Source: DIGJ01 sp036658435 (GTDB taxonomy: Bacteria > Bacillota > Clostridia > Lachnospirales > Lachnospiraceae). From it: a stretch of 30,484 nucleotides of DNA. Below are positions 17,029 through 24,933 of the stretch, piece by piece. The stretch lies in contig JAVXEO010000023.1 in NCBI GenBank assembly GCA_036658435.1, positions 1-30,484 on the forward strand, in the 5' to 3' direction. The notes beneath the pieces are model-generated. The model searched no databases and was not told the DNA's origin. It saw nothing but the letters and a program-made list of their open reading frames with translations. Each line of letters begins with the position of its first letter. The stretch's first letter is position 1. The translations under genes and the position numbers were made by a program.

Positions 17029-19143
17029 ATGGTAAATTTTGGTAAATGGATTGCCAAACACAAAACGTTAATTGTGATAATCAGTATTTTATTGTTGATA
17101 CCATCTGCAATTGGTTTTGTAAATACGAGAGTCAATTATGACTTATTGAATTATCTGCCGGAAAATTTGGATACGGTAGAAGGACAAAATATTTTATTGG
17201 ATGAATTTGGTATGGGAGCATTTTCTATGGTAGTTGTGGAAGACATGGAGATGAAGGATGTTCAGAAACTAAAAGAGAAAATGTTAGAAGTAAATCATGT
17301 AAAAGATGTTTTATGGTATGACAGTTTCATGGATATTAGTGTACCAATGGAAATGCTTCCAACGGAAATAAAAGAGGCATTTAACAGTGGCAATGCTACT
17401 ATGATGGTATGTTTGTTTGACACCGGAACTTCTGCAGATGAAACTATGGATGCGATTGATGAACTCCGCAGGGTTACAAAAAATCAATGTTTCTTTAGCG
17501 GAATGTCAGGAATTGTTACGGATGTTCGTAACTTATCGGATAGAGAGGTACCAATCTACATAGCCATTGCCTGTGTGTTATCCTTGATTGTATTAGGACT
17601 TTCCATGGAATCTTTTGTAGTACCTTTCCTTTTCTTGCTGAGTATCGGAATGGCCATTCTTTATAACATGGGAACGAATATGTTTCTTGGGGAAATATCT
17701 TATGTAACACAAGCATTGGCAGCCGTACTGCAGTTAGCCGTTACCATGGATTATTCCATTTTCTTATTAAATAGTTATGAAGAAAATAAAGAACGATACG
17801 ATGGCGATAAGAATCGTTCCATGGCACATGCAATTTCCAACACCTTTAAATCTGTAGCCGGTAGCTCTATTACCACCATAGCCGGCTTCCTGGCCCTTTG
17901 TTTTATGACCTTTACCCTTGGAAAAAACATTGGTATTGTAATGGCAAAAGGGGTGGTACTTGGAGTTATTTCCTGCGTAACCGTATTACCGGCTTTTATT
18001 CTTGTTTTTGACCGGCTAATTGATAAAACTTCCCATCGTTCCCTCATTCCTAACTTGGAAAAGGTATCGAATTTTATTACAAAGTATCATATTGCATTTA
18101 TTATAATTTTTCTTTTGGGAATCTATCCGGCGGTACATGGTGACCGAAGTGTAAAGGTATACTATGCCATGGATCAAACCCTACCTGCCGACCTTCCAAG
18201 TTCTCAGGCAAATAAAAAACTGGATGAAGACTTTAACATGAATGCGGTTCATATGGTGATGTTGAAGAATGATATGACGGCAAAAGATAAAAAACGTATG
18301 CTGGATGAGATGGAAGACGTAGATGGAATAAAATGGGCAATTGGATTAAATTCTCTGGTAGGTTCCGCAATTCCGGAATCCATGATTCCTTCCCAAGCAA
18401 AGAGCATGCTAAAAAGTGATCATTGTGAAATACAATTTATCTGCTCCGACTATAAGGTGGCAACGGATGAAGTAAATAAACAGATTGATGAATTGAATAA
18501 GATAGTGAAAAGGTACAGCAAAGATAACATGGTAATTGGAGAAGCCCCTCTTACAAAAGATCTGGTAGACATTACGGCGGTAGATTTTAGAAACGTAAGC
18601 ATCGTCTCCATTGGAGCAATTTTCCTTATCATTATGATTGTATTTAAATCCATATCGCTTCCTATTATTTTGGTAAGTGTTATTGAATTTTCAATTCTTG
18701 TCAATATGTCTATTTCTTATTATACAGGAGTGACCTTACCATTTATTGCAAGCATTGTAATTGGAACCATCCAATTGGGGGCTACCGTTGACTATGCAAT
18801 ACTTATGACAAGTAAATACCAAAAACTAAGAGGACAGGGAAGCCCAAAGAAAGAAGCCATTTCCATAGCCCATAAAAGTTCTATGAAATCGATTTTAATC
18901 AGTGGATTTAGTTTCTTTGCAGCAACCTTTGGCGTGGGCTTATATTCAAAAATTGATATGATCAGTGCCCTTTGCACTTTGCTTTCCAGAGGAGCCATTA
19001 TTAGTACGATTGTTGTTATTTTTGTACTACCGGCAATGTTTATGATTTTTGATCCTATTATTTGTAAAACAAGTATTGGATTTGGACCTAAAAAAGAAAA
19101 AAATAATTATATAAATGGAGGAATCGCTCATGAATCAAAATAG
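17029..19143 (+). CDS. MMPL/RND-family membrane transporter
   Basis: 704-residue proton-driven transporter with two similar halves. Each has one leading membrane helix (first at about 11-29), an extracytoplasmic domain and a five-helix bundle. The bundle carries the Asp-Tyr proton relay typical of MMPL proteins: VTMDYSIFLL near 238 and GATVDYAILMT near 584. This is the MmpL3-like DY/DY pattern. The start at 17029 is preceded by AAGGAGG with 9 bases; an earlier in-frame ATG at 16969 would make the third operator part of the coding region, so it is rejected. The end overlaps the next gene by 14 bases. Cargo is unknown; lipids, fatty acids or cationic drugs are typical for the family. Confidence 0.93.
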   Translation: MVNFGKWIAKHKTLIVIISILLLIPSAIGFVNTRVNYDLLNYLPENLDTVEGQNILLDEFGMGAFSMVVVEDMEMKDVQKLKEKMLEVNHVKDVLWYDSFMDISVPMEMLPTEIKEAFNSGNATMMVCLFDTGTSADETMDAIDELRRVTKNQCFFSGMSGIVTDVRNLSDREVPIYIAIACVLSLIVLGLSMESFVVPFLFLLSIGMAILYNMGTNMFLGEISYVTQALAAVLQLAVTMDYSIFLLNSYEENKERYDGDKNRSMAHAISNTFKSVAGSSITTIAGFLALCFMTFTLGKNIGIVMAKGVVLGVISCVTVLPAFILVFDRLIDKTSHRSLIPNLEKVSNFITKYHIAFIIIFLLGIYPAVHGDRSVKVYYAMDQTLPADLPSSQANKKLDEDFNMNAVHMVMLKNDMTAKDKKRMLDEMEDVDGIKWAIGLNSLVGSAIPESMIPSQAKSMLKSDHCEIQFICSDYKVATDEVNKQIDELNKIVKRYSKDNMVIGEAPLTKDLVDITAVDFRNVSIVSIGAIFLIIMIVFKSISLPIILVSVIEFSILVNMSISYYTGVTLPFIASIVIGTIQLGATVDYAILMTSKYQKLRGQGSPKKEAISIAHKSSMKSILISGFSFFAATFGVGLYSKIDMISALCTLLSRGAIISTIVVIFVLPAMFMIFDPIICKTSIGFGPKKEKNNYINGGIAHESK

Positions 19144-20947
19144 GGTTATAAAAAAAGCAGCAGTGGTAGGTTTAAGTATGGCATTGGCAGCAGGACAGAC
19201 CTTACAGGGAATGCCTTATAGGGTAAGTGCAGCCCAGACAGCGAAACAGGAAACGGTATTTGTTAATCTGGATGCAGGTGGAAATACCTCGGATATTACA
19301 GTTTCCGACTGGATAAAAAATGTAGCGGCAGAAGCTTCTTTAAAAGATAGTTCCGATCTGACCAATATTTCAAATGTAAAAGGAGAAGAAACCTTTTCAC
19401 AAAATGGAAAGGAACTGGTTTGGGAAGCAAATAAGGAAGATATCTATTATCAGGGAAAAATCAATAAAGAACTGCCCGTTTCAATGAAGATAACCTATTA
19501 CATGAATGGACAGGAACAGACACCGGAAGAGCTGGTTGGAAAAAGTGGAAAATTCCAGATGAAGATGGAGTATAGCAATCATACAAAAGAAAAGGTTACC
19601 GTAGATGGAAAAGAAATGGAAGTGAAGGTTCCCTTTGCAATGATTACAGGAGCCATTCTCCCAACGGAGCATTTTAAAAATGTGGAAATTGATCATGGCA
19701 AAATCATGTCGGATGCCGATAAAAATATTGTGGTAGGCATTGCCCTGCCCGGAATGGAAGAAAGCCTTGCCCTATCCGATGATATGAAAAAAAATCTGGA
19801 ACTTCCATCTTCTCTTACCATCACGGCAGATGCTGAAAATTTCCAGATGGGAACAACCTTCACACTGGCAACCTCTGAATTTATGGAAGATGTGAACTTG
19901 GGTGATATCGATGGGGTGGACGAATTAAAAGACTCTATGGAAGATTTAAAAGAGGCTTCCGGAAAATTAGTCGATGGAACCAAGGAACTAGATAAGGGAG
20001 TAGGAACCCTAAAGGAAAAATCCGGAGAATTTACAAATGGAATAGGAACCTTGTCAAATGGTTTGAAGGAATTAAATACAGGTGCCGGAACCCTGGAAAA
20101 TGGAATTACTACTTATACAAAAGGTGCCGGCCAACTGGCAGCCGGTGTAAAAAAATTAGGAGAAGCCATTAAAAGTTTACCACAAAAACTCACAGAGCTT
20201 GCAGGTGGAATGGAAACGGCAAAAACAGGTGCAGATCAGTTGGTAAGCAATACCCAACAACTGGAAGAAGGCATGAAATCGGTAAATGCCGGTGTTGATA
20301 CGGTAAACACAACGTTAAGTCAGGTGAACACCTTGCTTTCTAGCATAGAAGGTGCAGATAAAGATCCAAAGCTTCAAAAAGCAATCCAGACAATTGGTGC
20401 AGTGATAGAATCTACCGGGGAAAAGGGAACATTAAAAGGTGGTGCCGTTGCAGTAGAAAATGGGCTGGGAAAACTGAATGAAGGACAAAAGTCCTTACAG
20501 TCCGGTCTTGGTTCTATGAAAAAAGGCGTGTCGGCAATAGCAGGAGAGAAGACCACAGCTATGACAAAGGCGTTAGAACAACTAACAGCAGGGGGTGAAC
20601 AATTAAACAGCAACAGTCCTGCATTGGTAAAAGGGGCCAGGGACATAAAAAACGCAACAGGAAAGCTTCAGGAAGGTGGTAATCAGTTAAACGATGGTGC
20701 AGATAAACTGTCCCACGGAATTGGTGATTTAAAAGAAGGTTCGGTGGAACTAAAGGATGGAATGAAAGAATTTAATGAAGATGGAATTATGAAACTTTAT
20801 AATTTAGTAAATGAGGACATCAGAGAAATGTTTGACCGAATGGATGCCATCAGCAGAGCAGGGGAAAACTACAACTCCTTTGCAGGAATTGATAAAGAAA
20901 TGAAAGGAACCGTTCGCTTTATTATGGAAACCGAGGAGATAAAATAA
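19130..20947 (+). CDS. Secreted heptad-repeat protein (YhgE/Pip-like), pump partner
   Basis: 605 residues. A signal peptide (basic MNQNRVIKK, hydrophobic stretch, cut probably after VSAAQ, near residue 33-36) is followed by a globular region to about 250. Then come about 270 residues of a Leu/Gly-rich repeat of the xxxLxxG kind (for example GIGTLSNGLKELNTGAGTL), predicted to form a long helical rod as in YhgE/Pip proteins. Unlike full YhgE/Pip proteins it has no C-terminal membrane bundle; the separate pump upstream could supply that part. The ATG at 19130 has GGAGG 8 bases upstream and overlaps the pump gene, so the two are coupled. I infer an extracellular partner of the pump; the molecular role is unproven. 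Confidence 0.8.
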   Translation: MNQNRVIKKAAVVGLSMALAAGQTLQGMPYRVSAAQTAKQETVFVNLDAGGNTSDITVSDWIKNVAAEASLKDSSDLTNISNVKGEETFSQNGKELVWEANKEDIYYQGKINKELPVSMKITYYMNGQEQTPEELVGKSGKFQMKMEYSNHTKEKVTVDGKEMEVKVPFAMITGAILPTEHFKNVEIDHGKIMSDADKNIVVGIALPGMEESLALSDDMKKNLELPSSLTITADAENFQMGTTFTLATSEFMEDVNLGDIDGVDELKDSMEDLKEASGKLVDGTKELDKGVGTLKEKSGEFTNGIGTLSNGLKELNTGAGTLENGITTYTKGAGQLAAGVKKLGEAIKSLPQKLTELAGGMETAKTGADQLVSNTQQLEEGMKSVNAGVDTVNTTLSQVNTLLSSIEGADKDPKLQKAIQTIGAVIESTGEKGTLKGGAVAVENGLGKLNEGQKSLQSGLGSMKKGVSAIAGEKTTAMTKALEQLTAGGEQLNSNSPALVKGARDIKNATGKLQEGGNQLNDGADKLSHGIGDLKEGSVELKDGMKEFNEDGIMKLYNLVNEDIREMFDRMDAISRAGENYNSFAGIDKEMKGTVRFIMETEEIK

Positions 20948-20966
20948 GAAAATTTAAGTTTTATAC

Positions 20967-21006
20967 AAAAGCCACCCGGCACTTTAAAAAGTATCGGGTG
21001 GCTTTT
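20967..21006. terminator. Terminator of the pump operon, usable both ways
   Basis: 12-bp perfect stem AAAAGCCACCCG (20967-20978) with CGGGTGGCTTTT (20995-21006); the loop itself can form a small ACTT/AAGT stem. It stands between converging genes. Confidence 0.88.
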
Positions 21007-21052
21007 CAGTGGGAAGAAATAGAATCCCTTTTGTATTCGTAATTATTTTCAA

Positions 21053-21379
21053 TTATAAAGCAGGCTCCGGTTTAGGAACGGGTTCCGGTTTAACAACAGG
21101 AGCTGAGTCGGAAACAGGCTCTGATTTAGAAGGGGTATGGGAAGATTTTGCCTCTTCGGAGGCTTCTTCGGAGAAGTTTAGAGTAACATAACCCCGATCT
21201 TCCGTATCGGTTTTAGAAGTCGTGTCCTCATGGGAATCCATGTCATCAAAATCATCATCAAAATCGTCAAAATCATCCACGCTATTTTTCTTTAAAATAT
21301 TTTTAACAAAATAATATGCCCCACCAACGCAAGCAGCAACCGATAAAGCCGTAACTACAAATTTACCAAATTTTTTCAT
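21053..21379 (-). CDS. Small single-pass membrane protein with acidic and Pro-rich tail
   Basis: 108 residues, not recognised as a named family. A short basic start (MKKFGK) precedes one membrane helix (FVVTALSVAACVGGAYYFV, residues 7-25). Next come a basic stop (KNILKK), a very acidic block of DDFD repeats (about residues 36-49), a Ser/Thr/Glu-rich stretch, and a Pro-rich end of the VKPEPVPKPEP kind. The Gly-rich helix followed by a charged tail is reminiscent of YtxH-like proteins, but I cannot assign it. The start is supported by AAAGGAG 7 bases upstream on the minus strand. It is likely monocistronic, ending at the shared terminator. Confidence 0.75.
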   Translation of the reverse strand: MKKFGKFVVTALSVAACVGGAYYFVKNILKKNSVDDFDDFDDDFDDMDSHEDTTSKTDTEDRGYVTLNFSEEASEEAKSSHTPSKSEPVSDSAPVVKPEPVPKPEPAL

Positions 21380-21426
21380 ATAGAACTCCTTTCGTGTAAA
21401 ACAAAAAAAATCAACAATATTCCTCT

Positions 21427-21432
21427 ATTATA
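21427..21432 (-). promoter_or_regulatory. -10 element of the small membrane protein gene
   Basis: Perfect TATAAT on the minus strand, 48 bases before the start codon. The matching -35 is weak (TTTATT at 17 bases). Confidence 0.4.
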
Positions 21433-21497
21433 AGTCCTGTGAAAAGAAAAATAAAGAAGAATTTTAAAAAGAAAGTATGAAATCTTTCGAAACTCAT

Positions 21498-21526
21498 TTG
21501 ACAGAGAAAGAAAAACAATTTATAAT
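21498..21526 (+). promoter_or_regulatory. Perfect consensus promoter of the AI-2E family gene
   Basis: TTGACA (21498-21503), exactly 17 bases, TATAAT (21521-21526). Transcription should begin near 21533, giving a leader of about 50 bases. Confidence 0.88.
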
Positions 21527-21583
21527 GCCTAATCAAGAAGACAATTATATGCGCGTAGCGTAAAAGGGGGAATGAATTAAAAA

Positions 21584-22732
21584 ATGGAACTAAATAAAAA
21601 GAATATGGTCAAAGTTATTGGAATAATTACCTTTACAGTCTGCCTGCTATGGGGACTAAACAATTATTCTCTGGTAGGAAGTACCTTAGGAGCTATTATA
21701 TCACTTTTTTATCCATTTATTCTTGGTGGCTGCATTGCATTTGTACTTAATACACCAATGAAATTTTTAGAAAAGCAAATCCGTAAAGTGGGAAAGAATA
21801 AAAATGGTATATTTCAGCACAAGATTTGCCGGCCACTCAGCCTTATTGCCACCTATCTTGTATTTGTTGGATTAATCGGATTTCTTTTATTTACGGTAAT
21901 ACCTGAAATTGGAAATACCTTTAGCGGTTTAATTGAAAACATTCAGAATTTTCTAATAGAAATGAAAGATACCATACAGAAATGGACGGATCTATCTCTG
22001 GACTGGCTATACCAAATCGACTTGGTGAAAATCGACTGGAATGAGATCTGGAATTTTGCAAAAGGCTGGTTAAGCAAAGGCGCAGGAAGCGTCATCAATT
22101 CCACAATTGGTGCAACTACGGCAGCAGTGAGCAGCCTTGTGAACATAGCCCTGGCATTTGTTTTTTCTATTTATATTTTATTACAGAAAGAAAAACTGAA
22201 TATACAAAGCAAAAAAATTCTCTACTCTTTTTTGGAAAAGAAAAGGGCAGATACGGTGATCGAAATTTTACATCTATCTAGCAAGACCTTTTCCAATTTT
22301 TTGACAGGACAGTGTTTGGAAGCTGTCATATTGGGCCTGCTATTTTTCGTATCCATGACAATTTTCCGCTTCCCTTATGCTATGATTATTAGTGTATTGA
22401 TAGCATTTATGGCCCTCATTCCTATTTTTGGTTCTTTTGTTGGCTGTGCAGTGGGAATGTTTCTGATTATAGTGGTAAATCCTATGCAGGCACTATGGTT
22501 TCTTATATTGTTTTTAGTAATCCAACAGTTAGAAGGCAACTTAATTTATCCAAAGGTAGTTGGAAATTCAGTGGGATTGCCCTCTATGTGGGTTCTTATG
22601 GCGGTTACTCTTGGAGCAAGCACAATGGGAGTGCTGGGAATGCTGATTTTTATTCCCATGTTTTCCATTCTTTATACCTTACTAAGGGGCCTTGTAAACA
22701 AAAGATTAGAAAAGAAAAATATAAAGTTATAA
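21584..22732 (+). CDS. AI-2E family (PerM/YdiK) membrane protein
   Basis: 382 residues, almost wholly hydrophobic, with seven or eight predicted membrane helices. The family layout is clear: a helix pair at the N-terminus (VIGIITFTVCLLWGLNNYSL; LFYPFILGGCIAFVLNTPM), an amphipathic middle segment (about 110-160), then the conserved C-terminal core with FSIYILLQKEKL, TGQCLEAVILG, AFMALIPIFGSFVGCAVGM, QQLEGNLIYPKVVGNSVGLP and GMLIFIPMFSILYTLL. Members include the autoinducer-2 exporter TqsA and sodium/proton antiporters, so the substrate is open. The ATG at 21584 has GGGGG 13 bases upstream, longer than ideal. The last codons merge with the A+T-rich repeat that follows. Confidence 0.9.
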   Translation: MELNKKNMVKVIGIITFTVCLLWGLNNYSLVGSTLGAIISLFYPFILGGCIAFVLNTPMKFLEKQIRKVGKNKNGIFQHKICRPLSLIATYLVFVGLIGFLLFTVIPEIGNTFSGLIENIQNFLIEMKDTIQKWTDLSLDWLYQIDLVKIDWNEIWNFAKGWLSKGAGSVINSTIGATTAAVSSLVNIALAFVFSIYILLQKEKLNIQSKKILYSFLEKKRADTVIEILHLSSKTFSNFLTGQCLEAVILGLLFFVSMTIFRFPYAMIISVLIAFMALIPIFGSFVGCAVGMFLIIVVNPMQALWFLILFLVIQQLEGNLIYPKVVGNSVGLPSMWVLMAVTLGASTMGVLGMLIFIPMFSILYTLLRGLVNKRLEKKNIKL

Positions 22733-22788
22733 AAGAAAAATATAAAGATATAAACAAAAATATAAAGATATAAACGAAAATATAAACG
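22715..22788 (+). repeat. 20-bp A+T-rich tandem repeat at the AI-2E gene end
   Basis: Two identical adjacent 20-mers, AAAAATATAAAGATATAAAC (22736-22755 and 22756-22775), flanked by a diverged 21-base copy at 22715-22735 that holds the stop codon and a partial copy at 22776-22788. The whole stretch is nearly pure A/T and leads into the terminator. Confidence 0.85.
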
Positions 22789-22791
22789 AAG

Positions 22792-22827
22792 AGACTGCCA
22801 ACAGAAAATCTGATTTGCAGTCTTTTT
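22792..22827 (+). terminator. Terminator after the AI-2E family gene
   Basis: AGACTGC (22792-22798) pairs with GCAGTCT (22817-22823), directly followed by a T run to 22827. A small CAG/CTG helix can form in the loop. Confidence 0.75.
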
Positions 22828-22864
22828 AAAAAAGAATCTGTCATAGTTTTAGATGATATGTTTC

Positions 22865-23869
22865 TTACTTTGCTACTTGCACCTTACATTTTATGCGGGT
22901 TCCGTCTTCTGATACGGTAATATAGGCGGTGCCCTTTTGCAAAGCGGTAATTTTTCCATCAGAATCCACAGTGGCAACACCGGAATTGCTGGTTCGAAAA
23001 GAAGGTGGATTCGGGGAAGAAAGAGTTGCTATGAGAGAAAAGGTATCTCCCTTTTTAAGGGTAAGATGAGACTCATTTAGGTGAATTTCCGGCGCAGAAA
23101 CGGTGAGTTCACAGATTTTAATGACTCCGTCTACTTTTGCCGTAATAAGCGCGGTTCCGTGTTTTAGTGCAGTGACATAGCCATCGCTATCCACAAGAGC
23201 AACACTGCTTCGACTGCTTTTCCATGTGGGGGAGAGACCGGAAGAAACGTCTGCCTTCAGCTGAAAAGCTTCATTACGGTATAAAGAGAGGGAAGATTTA
23301 TTAAGGTGAATTTTGGGCTCTTTTATTTTTACCCGGCAGGTTGTATAGGAACCATCTGCACGAACGGTAATCAATGCTTCACCGGGCGTTCCACCGGTAA
23401 TACACCCATTTTCTTCTATAGAAGCTACGCTTTTTTTACTGGTTTTCCATTGAACCGGAGAACCGCTTGAGGTGACTGCTTTTAATAAAAAAGTTTCATT
23501 ATGCTCAAGCTCAATGAAAGTATCACTTAATGTAATCTGTGTTTTTACTACGGTTATGGTACAAGAGGCTTCCGCATCTTTGATTTTTGCTGTGATTTTA
23601 ACGGTGCCTCCTTTTTTAGCCAGTACTTTTCCGTAGGTATTGACAGAAGCAATTTTAGAATCACTGCTTTTAAAGCTTGCTTTCTTTCCGGTGGACGTAA
23701 AAGCGATTAGATAAAATTCATCACGAATAGACAATGTTTTTTCATATTCCGAAAGAACGACAAAGGAAAGTGAGCTGGAGGCATAAGAGACTTGCCGGAT
23801 ACCGGTAATGGTAAGAATAATGGAAATAAAGAGACAAAAGAAGTGTCTTGTTAAAAATTTTTGCTTCAT
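22865..23869 (-). CDS. Secreted protein of four bacterial Ig-like (BIG2) repeats
   Basis: 334 residues. A signal peptide (MKQKFLTRHFF, hydrophobic core, cut near YAS at about 30) is followed by four repeats of about 75-80 residues. Each has the BIG2 pattern of a W/F-K-(T/S)-S strand, then S-x-V-A-x-(V/I)-(D/E)-x-x-G-x-(I/V)-T and G-x-A-x-I-T. Examples are SSVALVDSDGYVTALKHGTALIT and SGVATVDSDGKITALQKGTAYIT (shown in part: VDSDGYVTAL, VDSDGKITAL). There is no enzyme domain, LPxTG anchor or membrane helix after the repeats, so the protein is either freely secreted or bound non-covalently. BIG2 folds often mediate adhesion. The start follows AAAGGAGAAGC on the minus strand. Confidence 0.9.
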   Translation of the reverse strand: MKQKFLTRHFFCLFISIILTITGIRQVSYASSSLSFVVLSEYEKTLSIRDEFYLIAFTSTGKKASFKSSDSKIASVNTYGKVLAKKGGTVKITAKIKDAEASCTITVVKTQITLSDTFIELEHNETFLLKAVTSSGSPVQWKTSKKSVASIEENGCITGGTPGEALITVRADGSYTTCRVKIKEPKIHLNKSSLSLYRNEAFQLKADVSSGLSPTWKSSRSSVALVDSDGYVTALKHGTALITAKVDGVIKICELTVSAPEIHLNESHLTLKKGDTFSLIATLSSPNPPSFRTSNSGVATVDSDGKITALQKGTAYITVSEDGTRIKCKVQVAK

Positions 23870-23913
23870 AAGCTTCTCCTTTCAAAAAGAAAAAACCATG
23901 ACAGATTGTTATT

Positions 23914-23942
23914 ATTATAATACAAAAGAAACAATTGTGCAA
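23914..23942 (-). promoter_or_regulatory. Promoter of the BIG2-repeat gene
   Basis: On the minus strand TTGCAC (complement of 23937-23942), 17 bases, TATAAT (complement of 23914-23919), 45 bases before the start codon. Confidence 0.75.
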
Positions 23943-23951
23943 TGATTTTAT

Positions 23952-23980
23952 TTGCAATCTGCCTTTCATGGGTTTATGAT
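23952..23980 (+). promoter_or_regulatory. Promoter of the ABC-2 ATPase/permease pair
   Basis: TTGCAA (23952-23957), 17 bases, TATGAT (23975-23980). It is back to back with the BIG2 gene promoter; their -35 elements are only 9 bases apart. Confidence 0.7.
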
Positions 23981-24051
23981 AGAAGAGGAACAAAAAACAT
24001 AATGATTATTCACACGAAGAATGTGTCCTAAGCACATAGAGGGGAATCCAT

Positions 24052-24930
24052 ATGAAAGTCATAGAAATTCAAGGAATCACAAAAGATTATGGAAAGAATA
24101 AGGGCGTTTTTGATGTTAGTTTTTCTGTAGAAAAGGGAGAAATTCTCGGATTTCTCGGTCCAAATGGAGCAGGAAAAACGACGACTATAAGACAGCTCAT
24201 GGGATTCGTAAAACCGGATAAGGGAAATCTGCAAATTGGAGGAATGGACTGCTTTAAACAGGCAAGTGAAATTCAAAAAAATCTGGGTTACCTTCCCGGG
24301 GAGATGGCTTTTATGGAGGAAATGAATGGAAATGAATTTATACATTTTATAGCAAAGATGAAGGGAATCAAGAATTTCGAAAAAGCAAAAGAACTTATGG
24401 ACACGTTTGAATTAGATGCCAGTGGAAAGATAAAGAAAATGTCAAAAGGTATGAAACAGAAAGTAGGAATTGTTTGTGCCTTTATGCAGGATGCAGAAAT
24501 TCTTATACTGGATGAACCAACCAGTGGTCTGGATCCTCTCATGCAAAATAAATTCATTGAACTACTTCTCTCTGAGAAAGAAAAAGGAAAAACCATACTG
24601 ATGTCTTCTCACATCTTTGAAGAAATTGAGAAAACATGCGACCGTGCAGCCATTATAAGAAAGGGCCGGATTGCTGCAGTGGAAGACATGGAAAAGCTGA
24701 AACAAAATAAAAATAAAAAGATGGTAGTCCATTTTAAAACCCAGGAAGAAGCTCAAATATTTACAGCTTCCCGTATGGGTGCTTTACAAAACGGAAAGGA
24801 AGTAACGGTGGATGTTTTAAAAAATATGGATGGATTTATAAAACATTTAAGCCAGTACCGAATTGAAGATCTGGAAATTCGCACGGAAACCCTGGAAGAA
24901 TTATTTATGCACTTTTACGGAGGAGAGTAA
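24052..24930 (+). CDS. ABC transporter ATP-binding protein (ABC-2 type)
   Basis: 292 residues. Walker A GPNGAGKTT lies near residue 37, Q-loop in RQLMGFVKPD, the signature is MSKGMKQKVGI near 130 (the form common in ABC-2 export ATPases, in place of LSGGQ), Walker B ILILDEPTSGLDP near 151, and the switch His is in MSSHIFEEIE. The C-terminal 80 residues form the small extra domain of the CcmA/NatA-like group. The permease gene begins 3 bases after the stop, so both are made together. Substrate unknown; such pairs export antibiotics, lipids or sodium. Confidence 0.93.
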   Translation: MKVIEIQGITKDYGKNKGVFDVSFSVEKGEILGFLGPNGAGKTTTIRQLMGFVKPDKGNLQIGGMDCFKQASEIQKNLGYLPGEMAFMEEMNGNEFIHFIAKMKGIKNFEKAKELMDTFELDASGKIKKMSKGMKQKVGIVCAFMQDAEILILDEPTSGLDPLMQNKFIELLLSEKEKGKTILMSSHIFEEIEKTCDRAAIIRKGRIAAVEDMEKLKQNKNKKMVVHFKTQEEAQIFTASRMGALQNGKEVTVDVLKNMDGFIKHLSQYRIEDLEIRTETLEELFMHFYGGE

Positions 24931-24933
24931 CCC

